A stretch of DNA of 64,000 nt, from contig OX326961.1 in the NCBI GenBank assembly GCA_946800325.1, positions 42,436,215 to 42,500,214 of the forward strand, in the 5' to 3' direction. Source of the DNA: Luzula sylvatica. Lineage: Eukaryota > Streptophyta > Magnoliopsida > Poales > Juncaceae. The translations under genes were made by a program, and so were the position numbers. Of this stretch, positions 1 through 12,327 are shown in pieces. The notes under the pieces are model-generated. The model was not told where the DNA came from and made no database searches. It saw only the letters and a list, made by a program, of their open reading frames with translations. Position 1 is the stretch's first letter. The number at the start of each line of letters is the position of its first letter.

Positions 1-745
1 ATAATTGATATTTTTGAAGGTGCTAGTCTTCACTTTTTGCAATTTTCAACTTTTTAAAAAAATAAAAACAAATTTGTATGTGTTAGTCTTCGATTTTTGA
101 GTTTTTTTTAGTAATGCATGAAAATTTTGTATTTTGTTCATTTTCGACAACAACTTTGGTATTTATTAGAAGAATATGATAATTCGTTTTTTGAAGGTGT
201 TAGACTTCACTTTTTGCATTTTTTTTCAAATGTTTTGAATAAAAAAATAGAAATTCGCATGTGTCAGCCTTCAATTTTGGAGATTTTGTTAGAAAAACAT
301 GAAAATTAAATATTTTGCCAATTATGGACAGAAAGCTTGCATTTAATAGGAAAATATGATAATTGATATTTTTGAAGATGTTAGTCTTCAATTTTTGTAA
401 TTTTTAACATATTTAAACAATAAAATAGAAATTCGTATGTGTTAGTCTTCGATTTTGGAGTTCTTTTGATTAATGCAAGAAAAATATGTATTTAGTTAGT
501 TTTAGACATTAATTTTGGCATTTATTAAAAAAAAAATTGATAATTGAGTTTTTTGAAGGTAGACTTCACTTTTTGTACTTATGCAAAATATTTGAATTTG
601 TTTTTGAAATTTGCTTGTGTTAGTCTTCAATTTTGGAGTTTTTTTTAGGAAAAATATGAATGTTATGTATTTTGGTTGTTTTAGACATTAATTTTAGAAT
701 TTATTAGAAAAACATGATAATTGATATTTTTGAAGGTGTTACAGT
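1..745. repeat. ~179-bp tandem satellite, about four monomers
   Basis: Monomers start near 1, 179, 359 and 539 with the same opening (ATAATTGATATTTTTGAAGG or close variants); a fifth start at about 716 breaks off near 745. Each monomer contains two versions of a TTAGTCTTC-plus-T-rich core about 80-90 bp apart, so the monomer looks like an old dimer. The array runs off the left edge, so its full size is unknown. Monomer length is in the range of nucleosome-sized plant satellites, but divergence between copies suggests an old or degenerate array. Confidence 0.8.
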
Positions 746-3055
746 TCATGGCAATATGGGGTTCGTTTGAATATTTCTTTGTATAAAAAAAAAATCTGTT
801 GAAGCCCATCATCATTGTCCGGAACAATGACAACTTGGGATTGTCCCACATCTATAACTCACTTATAAAGAGCCAACGCTTTTGTTATAAATAAAGGGTG
901 TTGTGATGTGCTAGACGAATTACCTCAATGATATACGCTAACATAAATTTTTGTGTGGCCGGATTCAAATCAAACATTAAAAAAAATGTGGCCTTTTCAA
1001 ATTTGTGGTCTTTGACAAATGCCTCTTGGGCCAACATGCAGGGCCGGGCCGGTAGGTAGCAGAGATATAAAAAAAAATAATGATGGAAAAAATAATTTAA
1101 TTGATCTAAATGAGGGGGGGGGGGGGGGGGGGGGGGGTATATAATTAATGTTTTACATTGAATATTTGATAACGAATTATTTTCGATAGATAAAATTGTC
1201 AAATCATTCGTTCTTGAGACAGTAGTTCGTAAATAATTTTAATTTTTGAAGAACTTCTTTTTGCTGATGCAACTGTGACAAGTATTGTCAGGTAATATTT
1301 TATATACAACGAGAATATTTGGAAAACAATATAATGTTTTTATTTTATTTAGTATGTCAGTAGAGGGAAATGGCAATGTCATCTTTCGACTAGGCTACTA
1401 CTTAAAATAATTTAATAAAAAAATTCATCTTTTCGTCTAAAAGTCGTTTTTGCGCATTTTTGTTGTGACCTTTTATGTTTTTTTTTTTAAGGAAAGATAA
1501 GCGCGATACACTCTCGATCCGATTATTTTCATTCAACCAAAAATTAAGAGTTTACAATACAAACAAATTTTACAATGCGTTATTTGCACTCATATGGACC
1601 TCCATTTGTGAGTAAGATCAATTATAATATTAAGAACTAACGCATGCATTCGACCTTTCCTTTGAAAGATGTGATTGTTACGTTCGTGCCAAAGTGATCT
1701 TTTATGTTAGAACGAATATCATAACCTTATCTCTAATATCAACTTGTAAAAACTCCAAATAATATTCACTAATTTTTGCTAAGTTTGTTGACGTGTCAAC
1801 ACACTGTATGATTAATGTCATTTGTTCTCGGTGACTTGTATCGGAAGTACGATCATGTATGACGGAACTGACTTCTTTTATTTATTTTCTAATAATAATT
1901 ATTTTGATTGAATCTTCTGATAAATTAATAAACTCGATCGTTTTGTATGTTATGCCCTAAATATTGATCAAGACTCTCACTAGATTGAAAACGTCTAATG
2001 TGTTCTTGTATTATTGGATCAAACTCTGCTATTAGTTTTGAGTATTTAATATTGATGATGATATTTTAAGAACGATATTTGGGAGTTCAGAGCAATTTTT
2101 GAGAAAAAATGAAATATTATTTATTATAATGCATATTTTTGAAAGATACTATAATTTCTTTTCAATTCAAGAAATTTTTATTTTTCGTCCATTCACTTGT
2201 TTACTATATGTTAAGAACCACATATATTTTATTTTCAGAGTTATATATTGGGGAGTTCTATCATATACCCCTTTAAAAGGATATTTTAGGTATTTAGAAT
2301 GGTGTATCATAAATTTTGTTTTTTTTATGGATATTTGTTCTTTCATGAACAATTCAAATTTCCAATTTAACCTATCATTTATTGATAAATATACTTGAAA
2401 ATTTACCTTAAATACTCATTAATTGATAATTACTCAAAATACCCTTGAAAAAGAGTGTATCATAAGCAAAACAGATGTATGATAAAACTCTCCTTATATA
2501 TTTGTAATAAATTGAATAAAAAATTATTTATATGAATTAACATTCGATCATGTTTATAATACAGATTTCAAAGGTATACGATAAATATTAGGAACAAAAC
2601 AGTTATATTTGAATTTTTTTTAAAAATAGCTCTCAACATCCAAATACCCAAATAATCAAATACCGCTCTTAAATTATCACCACCAATTTAATATTCATCA
2701 ATAAATCAATATTCATACAGAATTCAAGTACAGAAAGTCTAAAAAAATCTAATTAATTAGAAATACTCAAATTTCCTTTTTAGAGAAACTGTGATTGCAG
2801 GGAACTCACCAGAACATAAATACTGCAGACAAGTAGGGACAATATGTTTTGGAATTAAGTAGCAGTGCAGCAGAGATACTCACATGAGAAAATGATCGAC
2901 ATGATTATTTCACAAAAATTACATAAAATAATAAAAACAAAGCATATTATATACTTGAGGTTTAGAGTAGAAGTCAAGCAAAACCAACCATCATTACTTC
3001 TCTGTTCTCAGTATCATGATTAGTAAGTATTTACTATTTACTTCAAAATGCTTTA
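746..3055. other. AT-rich intergenic DNA, no gene recognised
   Basis: Short open frames here have no recognisable motif, no splice-consistent exons and low-complexity composition. The only distinct feature is the G tract at 1,114-1,137, listed separately. Confidence 0.6.
1114..1137 (+). repeat. Uninterrupted run of 24 G
   Basis: A homopolymer of 24 guanines stands in otherwise AT-rich sequence. Such a tract can form a G-quadruplex and is very prone to length errors in sequencing, so the exact count should not be trusted. Confidence 0.9.
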
Positions 3056-3427
3056 GGGCTTGTTTGGATGTGCAAATATTTAGTAGTTTAGTTTAGGATA
3101 GAAAAAATTTACCAAAATATTACTAAGATGTGTTTGAATGATAATTTAGGATTTGTAAGTTTAATTTTTATTTAGGAAATTCTAGTAAATTTGTATACAA
3201 AACTTGTCAACACGAAAATTTGTCAAGAACATAAGTTTTTTTTTAGAAATTTCTAGTTTGTTTTAAAAAATATGTTCTTCCTTGATTTTCCTAAACAAAC
3301 AACCAAAGAACAATTTATACAGTTCCCTACATTTCTACTTTTCTTTTAGGTTTTAAGATTTTGAAATCTCCATTACTAAAAATTACCAATCCTAAACTAA
3401 AAATTTATTTTGCATCCAAACAAGCCC
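3056..3427. mobile_element. MITE-like element with terminal inverted repeats
   Basis: The left end GGGCTTGTTTGGATG and the right end CATCCAAACAAGCCC are perfect inverse complements and continue imperfectly inward (TTTAGTTTAGG against CCTAAACTAAA). The 372-bp interior has no coding frame. I could not find a convincing target-site duplication, so the superfamily is open; GGGCTTGTTTGG ends are common in plant hAT and Tourist-like MITEs. Confidence 0.75.
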
Positions 3428-4655
3428 AAAAATAGAAAACTTACTGTATTATTATTTTTGGGGTATTAACGGTGGGAGAGGGATAATCTAGGAAGGCTAC
3501 CGTGAGTACTTTCAAAAAAATATATATGGTGGTGGTGTGTGTGGGAGAGGGAAACAATACATATATTTTTAATTTTTAACATAAATACAATATCATAATC
3601 ATGTATATACGCTATCGCTACAAAATCTAGGAGGAGGGATTGTCCCTCTAGTCCATTAATAAATTCGTCAATATTGGACATAGACAAATAATGCTCAAAA
3701 GTGTGATGTATCGTCTGATTAAGCACCATACATTCACTATCGGTAAGTAACATTCCTATTCATAATTATTACAAATATGTGTGCTAATTTTCAAGAATTT
3801 CGACGACTGATGATATATATATAAGACGCACATTCAAGTTTTTATTGTTTTAAAAAATAGAAAACAATCTATTTTTGATTTCTTACATTTCAATAAATGT
3901 TCAATCAACTCTTCAATGTTTTAATTTGGTAAATTAAGTCTCTTGCCTTTCAAATTTGGTCAACCAAGTACTACATATATAAATTTTCTTACAATTAATA
4001 AAATTAATAAAAAATAACATCATCCATGATTTATTTTAATCCAATAAATTAAGTCCCTTATATTTATGAATTTTCTTACAATTAATAAAATTAATAAAAA
4101 ATAACAAAAATATTCTTTTAATTACTACATATATAAATATAAGGGTATTTTGGTCAAAAAAATTAACACCATCCATGATTAGTTTTAACTCTATAGGGAA
4201 ATATTTGAAAATAAAAGTTTAGTAGAAAGGTTTTTTTTCGAGGTTCCAAAAAGATAGGCTATTTTTAGAATATCCAAAATAATTTGGGGTTTTTTTTTTT
4301 AATTTCTCTTTTGTTTTTAACTTCGACCATTTGTAAAAAATCACTACTTTTATTTTTGTAGTTACGATGCATTTTTAATAAGTGGGTGAAATTTCAAATT
4401 ATATAAAGTTGCAACATATAAAAGTTGTTTTGTAGCAAAACACATAAAATGCCAGTAACTAGACATGACACATTGCTGTATGAAAGGCAAGTTCAAAACT
4501 CAAATGTTTTGGGTCCCATAACCAATACTACGCAACAATTTAACTCAGTCACATTTTTTATTACTTCCAACAACATATTTTTTGTAGGGGTTCCCAAACA
4601 AGGAAACCTGATGGAAACAAATTCACTGTTCCACTTTATTATCTCATTTTTTTCA
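3428..4655. other. Intergenic DNA with short direct repeats
   Basis: No gene recognised. A stretch beginning AATTTTCTTACAATTAATAA occurs at about 3,983 and again at about 4,069 (period about 86 bp), and the flanking phrase CATCCATGATT recurs at 4,021 and about 4,169. These look like local tandem duplication of an AT-rich, TE-derived segment. Confidence 0.55.
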
Positions 4656-4663
4656 CATAAAAT

Positions 4664-5062
4664 CAATGTTACGGAAATCGCGCTCGCTAGTCGGCAGGCG
4701 ACCATCAAGCGCCCAGGATGATTAATCGGGAATCTTGGCAGATTTTTACTTTTTATATTTAATACCAAAATTAATTAATCAAAATTACAAATCATAATAT
4801 TTTTAATAAGTTTTGAATGTAATTTAACTAACAAAATATACTACACCACAAAATTCACATAAACTCAAACATTAATTTAAATAACATAAATGATATCCAA
4901 ATAACGTAATAAAATTTCAAGTACCATAACATTATTATGAAAAGAAAGAAAGGAGAAGAATGTTTTCGTTTTAAGCATGTCCCTTGTTGCGAGAAATGAG
5001 ATAGAAAAATAAATAATTTGCTTTGCACGAAGAGAGAAAAACGAGAAAAAAGAAATGAAACG

Positions 5063-5102
<40 letters not shown>

Positions 5103-5303
5103 AAATTAAAATCTGAAAAATTTTAGTACAAAAAAAAATTTGGCTCAAAAAAATATCTTGTAAAAATTGGCCTGGCGGTCTTGGCGGATCCTTGGCGGAA
5201 ATCCGCTAAGCACAAAAAATCAAGAAATTATCGAGACGGCGGACTATCGACTAACTATTAATCACCGACTAATCGGCCGCCAAAACCGATTTTTGGAACA
5301 CTG
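4664..5303. mobile_element. Non-autonomous hAT element with 8-bp target duplication
   Basis: The element is flanked by the identical 8-mer CATAAAAT at 4,656-4,663 and 5,304-5,311, the duplication length of hAT transposons. Its ends are imperfect inverted repeats (CAATGTTACGGAAATCG at left; inverse of the right end CAGTGTTCCAAAAATCGG), followed inward by related CGG-rich tracts. It is 640 bp long, has no transposase frame and contains an (AT)n run at 5,065-5,096. Confidence 0.85.
5065..5096. repeat. (AT)16 microsatellite
   Basis: About 32 bp of perfect AT dinucleotides inside the hAT element at 4,664-5,303. Confidence 0.9.
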
Positions 5304-5311
5304 CATAAAAT

Positions 5312-6153
5312 GCACAAACTTAAACTATACCTTCGAATTAAATATTAGATAAAAGGTTGATATCATCGCATTAAGCTTTCACTTGGATCGATCATTTGAC
5401 CTCTCAAATACTTCAAATTTTACTTGGAACGAAAGCATTGAGTAGGAGGTTATTTATTCATGCCCTCACAACTTATATTTTTCATTTTTTTATGTGAATT
5501 TCGAGAAAGATTAATGAAGAACAATTAGCAATCCAAGTAACACAAAAACGAATTAATTATTAATTTCAACATATCGATAAAAGTATGTGTTAATTAATAC
5601 TTAATATAATTTTTTGATATAAATTTGGTGTTAATTGGATTACTAATTAGTTTAATTAATTTTTTTCAGAATCCGAATCAAGAATGAGAAACATGATTTG
5701 TGGGGACAAAATAAAATTTTCTCATTCATTAAATGGAAAAGTTTTAATAGTATTTTATTTATTGATGTCAATGTGACTTGAATTCAGAATACGAAATATG
5801 ATTTTTTTGTTGTTTCACACTCAACCAACTAGATTATAAGCTTTTTGAAAGGAACGCAAATATTAAACTGGATAAAAATTTAAAAGTCCAATGAAACAAA
5901 ATAAAATTCAAAGGCTAAGTTATCGGTAGGTCAAAAAATATAAATGTACAACATTAATTAATTAAATATGTATCATAAAATAAACACAAAATTATATTTT
6001 GTATCAAAATTATGATCGATTTATGTATCTCTGTCGTCGCTCGGATTCTCGTACTGAAGAATTGTGAAATTATTGTTAAGAGAAATAACCATTAACAGCC
6101 ATTAAATCCCTATTTAATTACTCAATATTAGTTATTAACTCTTCGCATCCATT
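5312..6153. other. Intergenic AT-rich DNA, nothing recognised
   Basis: No open frame with recognisable motifs, no terminal repeats and no RNA gene were seen. Confidence 0.5.
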
Positions 6154-6162
6154 ATAATATTA

Positions 6163-6403
6163 GAGTGATGATGTACATCCCCACTATCATCCCCCACCAC
6201 TCTTGATGACGTGTCACCACTAAAAATTAACACACAAGTACATGACTTAACACCTTAATTTGATGTTAAATCATAACATAATATAAATAACACACAAATT
6301 TTAATGTTAACTCATGTTTTTGTGTTAATTTGTAAGGTGTTAATCCATAGCCAACACATCCAGAATTATGGGGACGTACAGTGGGGGAAGAGCAACATTC
6401 TCC
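6163..6403. mobile_element. Mutator-type MITE with 9-bp target duplication
   Basis: A perfect 9-bp duplication ATAATATTA flanks the element (6,154-6,162 and 6,404-6,412), the length made by Mutator-like transposases. The ends are imperfect inverted repeats: GAGTGATGATGTACATCCCC at left, against GGAGAATGTTGCTCTTCCCC from the inverted right end. The 241-bp body is non-coding and lies about 185 bp upstream of the coiled-coil gene start codon, so it may sit in that promoter. Confidence 0.8.
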
Positions 6404-6444
6404 ATAATATTACACAACTCACCGACTGTAATACAATTTGACTC

Positions 6445-6471
6445 GAGAGAGAGAGAGAGAGAGAGAGAGAG
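6445..6471. repeat. (GA)n microsatellite in the 5' region of the coiled-coil gene
   Basis: About 13 GA units lie roughly 115 bp before the ATG at 6,588. GA/CT runs are common in plant core promoters and leaders. Confidence 0.85.
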
Positions 6472-6587
6472 GTGTTGGTGGTCTGGTTACTGAATCCTAA
6501 AAGTCGCCTCCTTTCTTCTCTGATATATACTAATTCTCTTCTCTCTTTTGCTCTATAGACAGTTCGTGAAAGGAAGGATCAGAGAGA

Positions 6588-7959
6588 ATGTCTCTCGCTA
6601 CATGCAGTTTTCATCACGATAATATTATGCCTGCATTAAATCCAGAATGCAGGTGGAAATTAATGCAATTTATTGTCCTTTCTTGTTCAATTTTCTTCTT
6701 AATCTTGTTCTATTTTCTTCTTAATTGATTGATTATTTCATCTTTGTTTCTCCTTTTTTTGTTGGGTTTTAGGGGAGATAGTAAGGACAGTACAATCATG
6801 GTCGTATCAAACAATCAATGCAGGTAAACCACAATTAGATTTTTTTTTCTATTTGTTTTTTGTTTTTTGGGTTTTAGTCTCAGTGATCCTAAATTGAATG
6901 ATTAATCGTTTTTTCCCCTCTTTTTCTTTGCAATCTTTAGTGACAAAGATGAAAACGATGAGAGGCTCAGAACTGTGGAGTGCTTAAGAGGGAGATTGCT
7001 AGCCGAAAGAGGAGCATCCAAATCAGCAAAAGAAGAAACAGAACAGCTAGGTAAAAAGGTAAAAATAAATAAGTACTCTAATTTTACCGATTTATTCCTC
7101 AATTTTCAATTTGGGTTTTTAATATTTATGCTTACGAATTGTTTATTTTGTTTGTTTGTTTGTTTGATCGATGTAGTTGGACGAATTAGAAAAAAATTTG
7201 AATAAAGAGATCAAAATTAGGAATAGAGCTGAAAAGAGGCTGAGACGTGCTCTTAAAAAGCTCGAATCTTTGAAGATTTTGAATCTTTCAGAGAGTTCGA
7301 TTGGTTCTATTTCCTCGTGCTCCTCTTTGGGAAACGAAATATTGGAAGAGAAGAGAACAAGCTTAGTTCAAATTGAAAATGATTCGCTACAATGTAGCTC
7401 GATTGAAGAGATGAAAGAGGGAAAAAATGGAATTACTCGATCAAGAGAAAGCTTTTCATCTAATTCGTCTATTAAAGGGTATTCACTAGACGAAAATTTG
7501 AGCATGATTGGATCTGAAATGTCATCAAAAAAGGGAGAAAATCATCCAAACGAGTCATCCAAAGATAACGGGTCAGAAGAAGAGTTTCATAACGATAGGA
7601 GGTACATACATATGCATGTTTAATTTGATCAATTGCATGATTTTATAAGTTAATTTCATGAATTTTTTTCTGTGTATAATTACTTTAAATTATCAATAAA
7701 TTCGAGCTAATTTATTTATTTACGAACCAGACAACAATGTCTCTCTAATGGCACCGAATCAGAGTCACAAGAAGACGAAAATAAGCTCGCAATAGTCTTG
7801 GTAAATACCGACAAAAAAGAAGAAATAAGAAATGAGAAAACCGAAACGAAAGAGAATGTTGAGACGGTTTTACTCGCACTGAGACAAGTGAGAGAGAAAT
7901 TGCAATACTCGATTGCAAGAAGGTCTATTTCTTCGATGAAAGAGATTTATGGACGGTGA
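6588..7959 (+). CDS. Coiled-coil protein of unknown function, five exons
   Basis: Five exons join in frame: 6,588-6,652, 6,773-6,823, 6,941-7,058, 7,177-7,601 and 7,731-7,959, giving 295 aa. All introns have GT/AG borders and phases fit (2, 2, 0, 2). Residues about 45-100 form a charged helical, coiled-coil-like region (LRTVECLRGRLLAERGASKS, then many K/E/R/L residues). The middle is Ser/Glu-rich and looks disordered. A second short helical segment (LALRQVREKLQYSIARR) lies near the C-terminus. I believe related plant-specific proteins of unknown role exist, but I cannot name the family with certainty. No signal peptide or membrane span is visible. The start is the first ATG after a purine-rich leader. 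I infer no function. Confidence 0.8.
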
Positions 7960-8869
7960 AAATATAATTTTGAGGTTTTGCAATTTATGTCATATATATA
8001 GTGAAAATAATCTCTAGTTTTGGTTGTGTGTATTTATATTATTATTTTTATTATTTTTGGGGCAATATATATTATCGTTGCATGCATGTGTATTTCAAAC
8101 TCATGATGTTATCTCATGAATATAATAAATATCTTGAGCTTGAAATTTATTTATTTTCCCCTTTTTGTATGTTCTATTTCAGCCTTAACAAAATAGAGAG
8201 AGAAACCTTTTTCTTTTTTTCACAGGTTTCATGCTTTAAAGTATTAATTATGGTTTATTTACTTTTGCTTTTTCAAATCAAGTATTTAGATGGGGATTAA
8301 CAGCTTTTTTTAAGGCTGTCATGGAAAATATCTTCTGTAAAACAAAAACCAATACACTGCTTTTAATTATGTACCCCCTCGAAATATCGAAATATCACAT
8401 ATACCCCTACAAAATAAGAACATGAATATCGAAATATCACATATGCACCTTCGAAATATCGAAATATCACACGTGCTATGCTTTGAATCAATTCGTAATC
8501 ATTCTTGTTGGATTAAATTTAGGCTTAATTGCAAAATAAATCAAATTATAAAAAAATAATCAAATAGAAAAATATCTCCATGGTCCTAAATGGGGGCATC
8601 TAAGTAAAAATCTGGCAAAACTCAATAATGTGATACGGGCAGAAATATTAATGAATTGTATAAAAATATTAATGCAAATATTTGCAGCAGTTGTGATAAT
8701 GCTAGATAATAAACGAAAAATATAATAATAAAATAGGTGAATTTTTGAGACGTGACAATTCCATTTTAAAAATATATTATAAGAAATGATTTTGTTTTAA
8801 ATTAATTACAAATTTTGAATAACCACACAGTAGCATTAGACTTTTGTTGGAAACCCTTAATATTGCTGA
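7960..8869. other. 3' flank and intergenic DNA with a short tandem motif
   Basis: No gene recognised. At 8,380-8,473 the phrase CGAAATATCGAAATATCACA recurs three times in slightly changed form, a small local repeat. Confidence 0.55.
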
Positions 8870-9125
8870 ACATTCCCTGAATTTTGCTCGAATTTTGCTG
8901 AAAAACCTGAATAGTTCTGAAATTGTGCTGAAAACGCCCAGCATTTTGCTTGATTTTCGCTGAAAACCGTATATTTTGCTGAAAAAATCTAAATATTTCT
9001 GAAATTTTAATGAAAAATCCTTAGAATTTGCTCGAATTTCTCTGAAAACCGTATATTTTTTGCTGAAAAAATCTGAACATTTAATGAAATTTTAATGAAA
9101 ATCCTTTGAATTTGCTCGAATTTGG
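8870..9125. repeat. Degenerate minisatellite rich in TTTTGCTGAAAA motifs
   Basis: Phrases such as TTTGCTCGAATTT, CTGAAAACCGTATATTTTG and TGCTGAAAAAATCT recur with a period of roughly 80-100 bp, each array unit itself made of shorter GCTGAAA/GCTCGAAT elements. No coding signal. Confidence 0.65.
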
Positions 9126-9350
9126 GCACGTGAATGCAATTTGGTGCAAGGCACGAAAGCTTTTCGTCCTTGTGAAAGAAATAGAGATTGCAAGTTTTCT
9201 TATTGGCTGATAGTAAACTTTGTACAAGTTCTGCACTAAAGATTTAGAAATCACAAACTATTTATATATCTTTATAAATTATAATAAAACTTACATTCTG
9301 ACAACACTAAAAAATATATTAACAACATGAAAAACAAAATATATAAATTA

Positions 9351-9607
9351 CTAATACCATACCGAGACGACCAAGTGGCCCATATTCTCCTATACCCAAA
9401 AAAATAATCTATGTCAAGAAACTAACGTACAAATTTGATTTAATATGAAAAAATTAAGACATTAACGGAATGTATTAGAGAATTTGGATGTTATAAACTT
9501 ACTTCATAATCGCTTGGTGGCTCGGCTGAACCCTTCACGAGACGAATTGGTCTTCTAGCTCGGGTGGGACTAGATGTATCGGTCTTGGGACATAAGCAAT
9601 TATCCAT
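9351..9607 (-). CDS. Possible two-exon small gene or gene fragment
   Basis: On the minus strand an ATG at 9,607 opens a 35-codon frame to 9,503, beginning MDNCLCPKTDTSSPTRARRP and ending with a perfect GTAAGT donor. A TAG acceptor before 9,389 would add 12 codons (beginning ENMGHLVVSV) and a stop at 9,351, giving 47 aa. Codon use and the strong donor make this better than a random frame, but I do not recognise the protein. The start codon is only 2 bp from the tip of the Helitron at 9,609, so the promoter was either displaced by that insertion or the piece is a relic. Confidence 0.35.
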
Positions 9608-9608
9608 A

Positions 9609-11075
9609 CTAGGAAATTACCCGCGCTTCGGGACGGATTTGTTTCATTTATTTTATCATAATTTATTCATAATATTGAATTATCGTTCATTATCAAATAA
9701 TTAATAAATATTGTGTCGAGTGTTTGAATTTACATATATTACTTCGCTTAATTAAGTGTGATGAAGACAAAATTCATTATACTATTTTGGAATATGATAT
9801 AAAGCGAAAAAATCATTTAGTATTCTAATAAAACATACAAAAAATTTAATTGATAGTAGTAAAGTAATAAAACAAAAATGCATCGACATACATAAAAAAT
9901 AAAATGCTACTATAAGATCATGAAAAAACATCTAAATAGAATTGTATTTTATTAATGCGCGAGTTTTATTATGGAGGTTGATGACATCATATTTGAAACT
10001 TCGTTGAAATTAATTTTTTTTAATTAGTAATATGTATTAGAAAATCATAAATTTAAATCTGAAATCATATTTTGTATGATTTTTTTTACCTTAAGTTGGT
10101 TGTATTGTTTGGGTTAGTTGCATCCTAAAATATATTGTTTTTTTGTTTATTTTTTTCTTATTTCATTGGATAAGTCTTTCTCCATCATCTTGCAAAATAA
10201 GTGAGAATCATGAGTTTTGAAATTTGTATTCATATAAAAAGTTTATGGCATATTTTTGGATTTAAGTATAAATTTTGGAGAATTTTTTGTAGATTTATGA
10301 AGGAATATTTTGTTATAGAACATTTTTAGATGAGCGGGGAATTATCCTATGGTTGGTTACTTTTCTAGAATAAATGTAAGAGAAATAAATTATAGTCCTC
10401 AAAAAAATGAAAACACAAACTACATCATGCAATCTATACCATAAATAATTTAATGTTTCATATTAAAAAACTATATATATGTATTTATTATTTTGATGTA
10501 AAGATGTCATACTTAAAAAATATAAAATATCGAGATTAAGATCTATGAAGCAAAAATGTATATAGCTTGTGTATGTCAAAAAAAAAATTAACAAAAAAAT
10601 TCATAGTGTTTTGTCATGCGAACATGTTATATTTGTTGTAAATATATTTTAAACTTATATAGATAATAAATTTTCTTAGATAGTTGTATAGTTTTCTAGT
10701 TTGAAATTGTTTTTGAAATCACTTATATTAATCATACGGTTTAGATTCAAAATATCAAACATGACATGGCTCAAGAAGATTGATTAAAAGTTAGTGTAAA
10801 ATAATGACATGAAAATGACTAAATAAAATATGATCTTCAAAAAATCTAGTAAAAAAATTAATGGATGAGATCAAATAATATCAAAAAATCTAATGGTGCA
10901 AAATAAGACATACAAATAACCACACAAATTATAGGTATTAGAAAATCAAATATGAAATTAACATGTAGGATGAAATCACATCATACAAATCCAATGATTA
11001 ATAATGATGTAAAACAATGATGATGTGGCTTCGTGAGAATACATATAGATGAGTGAAAAATAAGGGGTGGGTAAA
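9609..11075 (-). mobile_element. Complete non-autonomous Helitron
   Basis: Read on the minus strand, the element ends with a short hairpin (CCCG...CGGG around 9,619-9,633) followed by AATTTC and CTAG at 9,612-9,609, with host T next: the CTRR-plus-T signature of a Helitron 3' end. The other end on the minus strand begins TTTACCCACCCCTTATTTTT at 11,075, directly after a host A, fitting A^T target insertion without duplication. The same two ends occur on the related element at 27,647-29,448, which supports the borders. No Rep/helicase frame is present in the 1,467 bp. Confidence 0.8.
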
Positions 11076-11767
11076 TTCTTATAAAAATACCTCGAATTAG
11101 TAGAAGTAAATTTGAATTTGAAAATTGAAAAAGGACTTATTTATATCAAAATATTTACCGATCACATGCGAGCATTACGTTAAAAGCATACCATTGTTTT
11201 TATTGATATGTGCATGATAATATTAATTATCGTCGATGATATAATTTGAATTGCATGATATTTGCCATAATTTTTACTTTGAATATCAGAATGCACGCTT
11301 CAACAAATTACAACAATACTACATAAGTAATGATCAATATTTTATGTAGCGATATAGCGGTATTTGTTGTTTTGGATGCGATTTAAATAAAAAATTACAG
11401 TGAAATACAAATACAAATAACTTCTTAAATCACAAATCATAATGCATATACCAAAATACTATGGTAATATTCAGATTCGTATATTTAAAATACCACATGG
11501 TATTAAATAAAATTTAAATTATACTTTCACTTCAATTTCTGTAAGATTTTTTAATAATTTTCTTTCCTAAATATGATATCGTGTATAAATATGATACCAT
11601 ATGGTATTATATAATCACATGTAAATTAAAAAAAATAAATCAATTTGAATCTATATGTAACCATAAAACAAGAAGAAAACACCCAAAGAGTATGATAACA
11701 CAAAACTAGAATTCATAAGCATGTCATTAGTTACAATCTATTAAAAAACACAAATAAAGTAACCAAC

Positions 11768-12327
11768 TAGTAAATTACAAAATAGTCCTTCAAGTTCCTC
11801 GCAATCCAAATTTTGGTACTTCTCAATCATTTTGGTTCGAAATTGTTTTACATTTTAGTCCCCATTGTCGAAATACATTAAAAAAAAACACACACACAAT
11901 ATAATTACCTTCAAATCGAAATAAATCAAAATAATCCAATCTGTAAATCAACTAACTTTTGCCCCCAGAAAAATAAAATACAGCCCACTGAATTTTGATA
12001 TTTGTCACGTGTACTATTTCAAGTAGAAAATCACAAGCTCTAAACCAATTTGATAACACATAAACTGTCACAAAATATAAATATTAAAATTTGTACCTTA
12101 AAACTTGAGAGCATAAAAAAGATACGTGACAGATAAAATTTAAAGGTCTGAATTTCCCACATAAACCCTTTCAATAAGGCAAATTTTAAATTGCATACGT
12201 TTGCAGTTTTTTATAAAGATTTTGGTTTTATTTTTTAAAACTTGAGCGATAATTACGAACCAAAATCGTAGAGGCACCAAAATGGAAGAACTTGCGAGAA
12301 ACTTTTGGACCATATGTAACCTAACTA
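11768..12327. mobile_element. Candidate element with long imperfect inverted ends
   Basis: The left end TAGTAAATTACAAAATAGTCC region and the inverted right end TAGTTAGGTTACATATGGTC match imperfectly, and the similarity continues inward for about 80 bp (AAGTTCCTCGCAA, CATTTTGGTTCG on one side, close inverse matches on the other). No target duplication was identified and there is no coding frame. It lies just beyond the 3' end of the MOS11-like gene. Confidence 0.5.

Noticed and set aside
1..745. CRISPR-like regular array
   Set aside because: Monomers are abutting tandem copies with no unique spacers, in a plant genome.
885..1202. Minus-strand frame with a Pro-rich run
   Set aside because: The Pro run is only the G homopolymer read backwards; no motif or splice support.
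3428..3770. Minus-strand 95-codon frame with HHHH run
   Set aside because: The run comes from a GTGGTG repeat; no splice or domain support.
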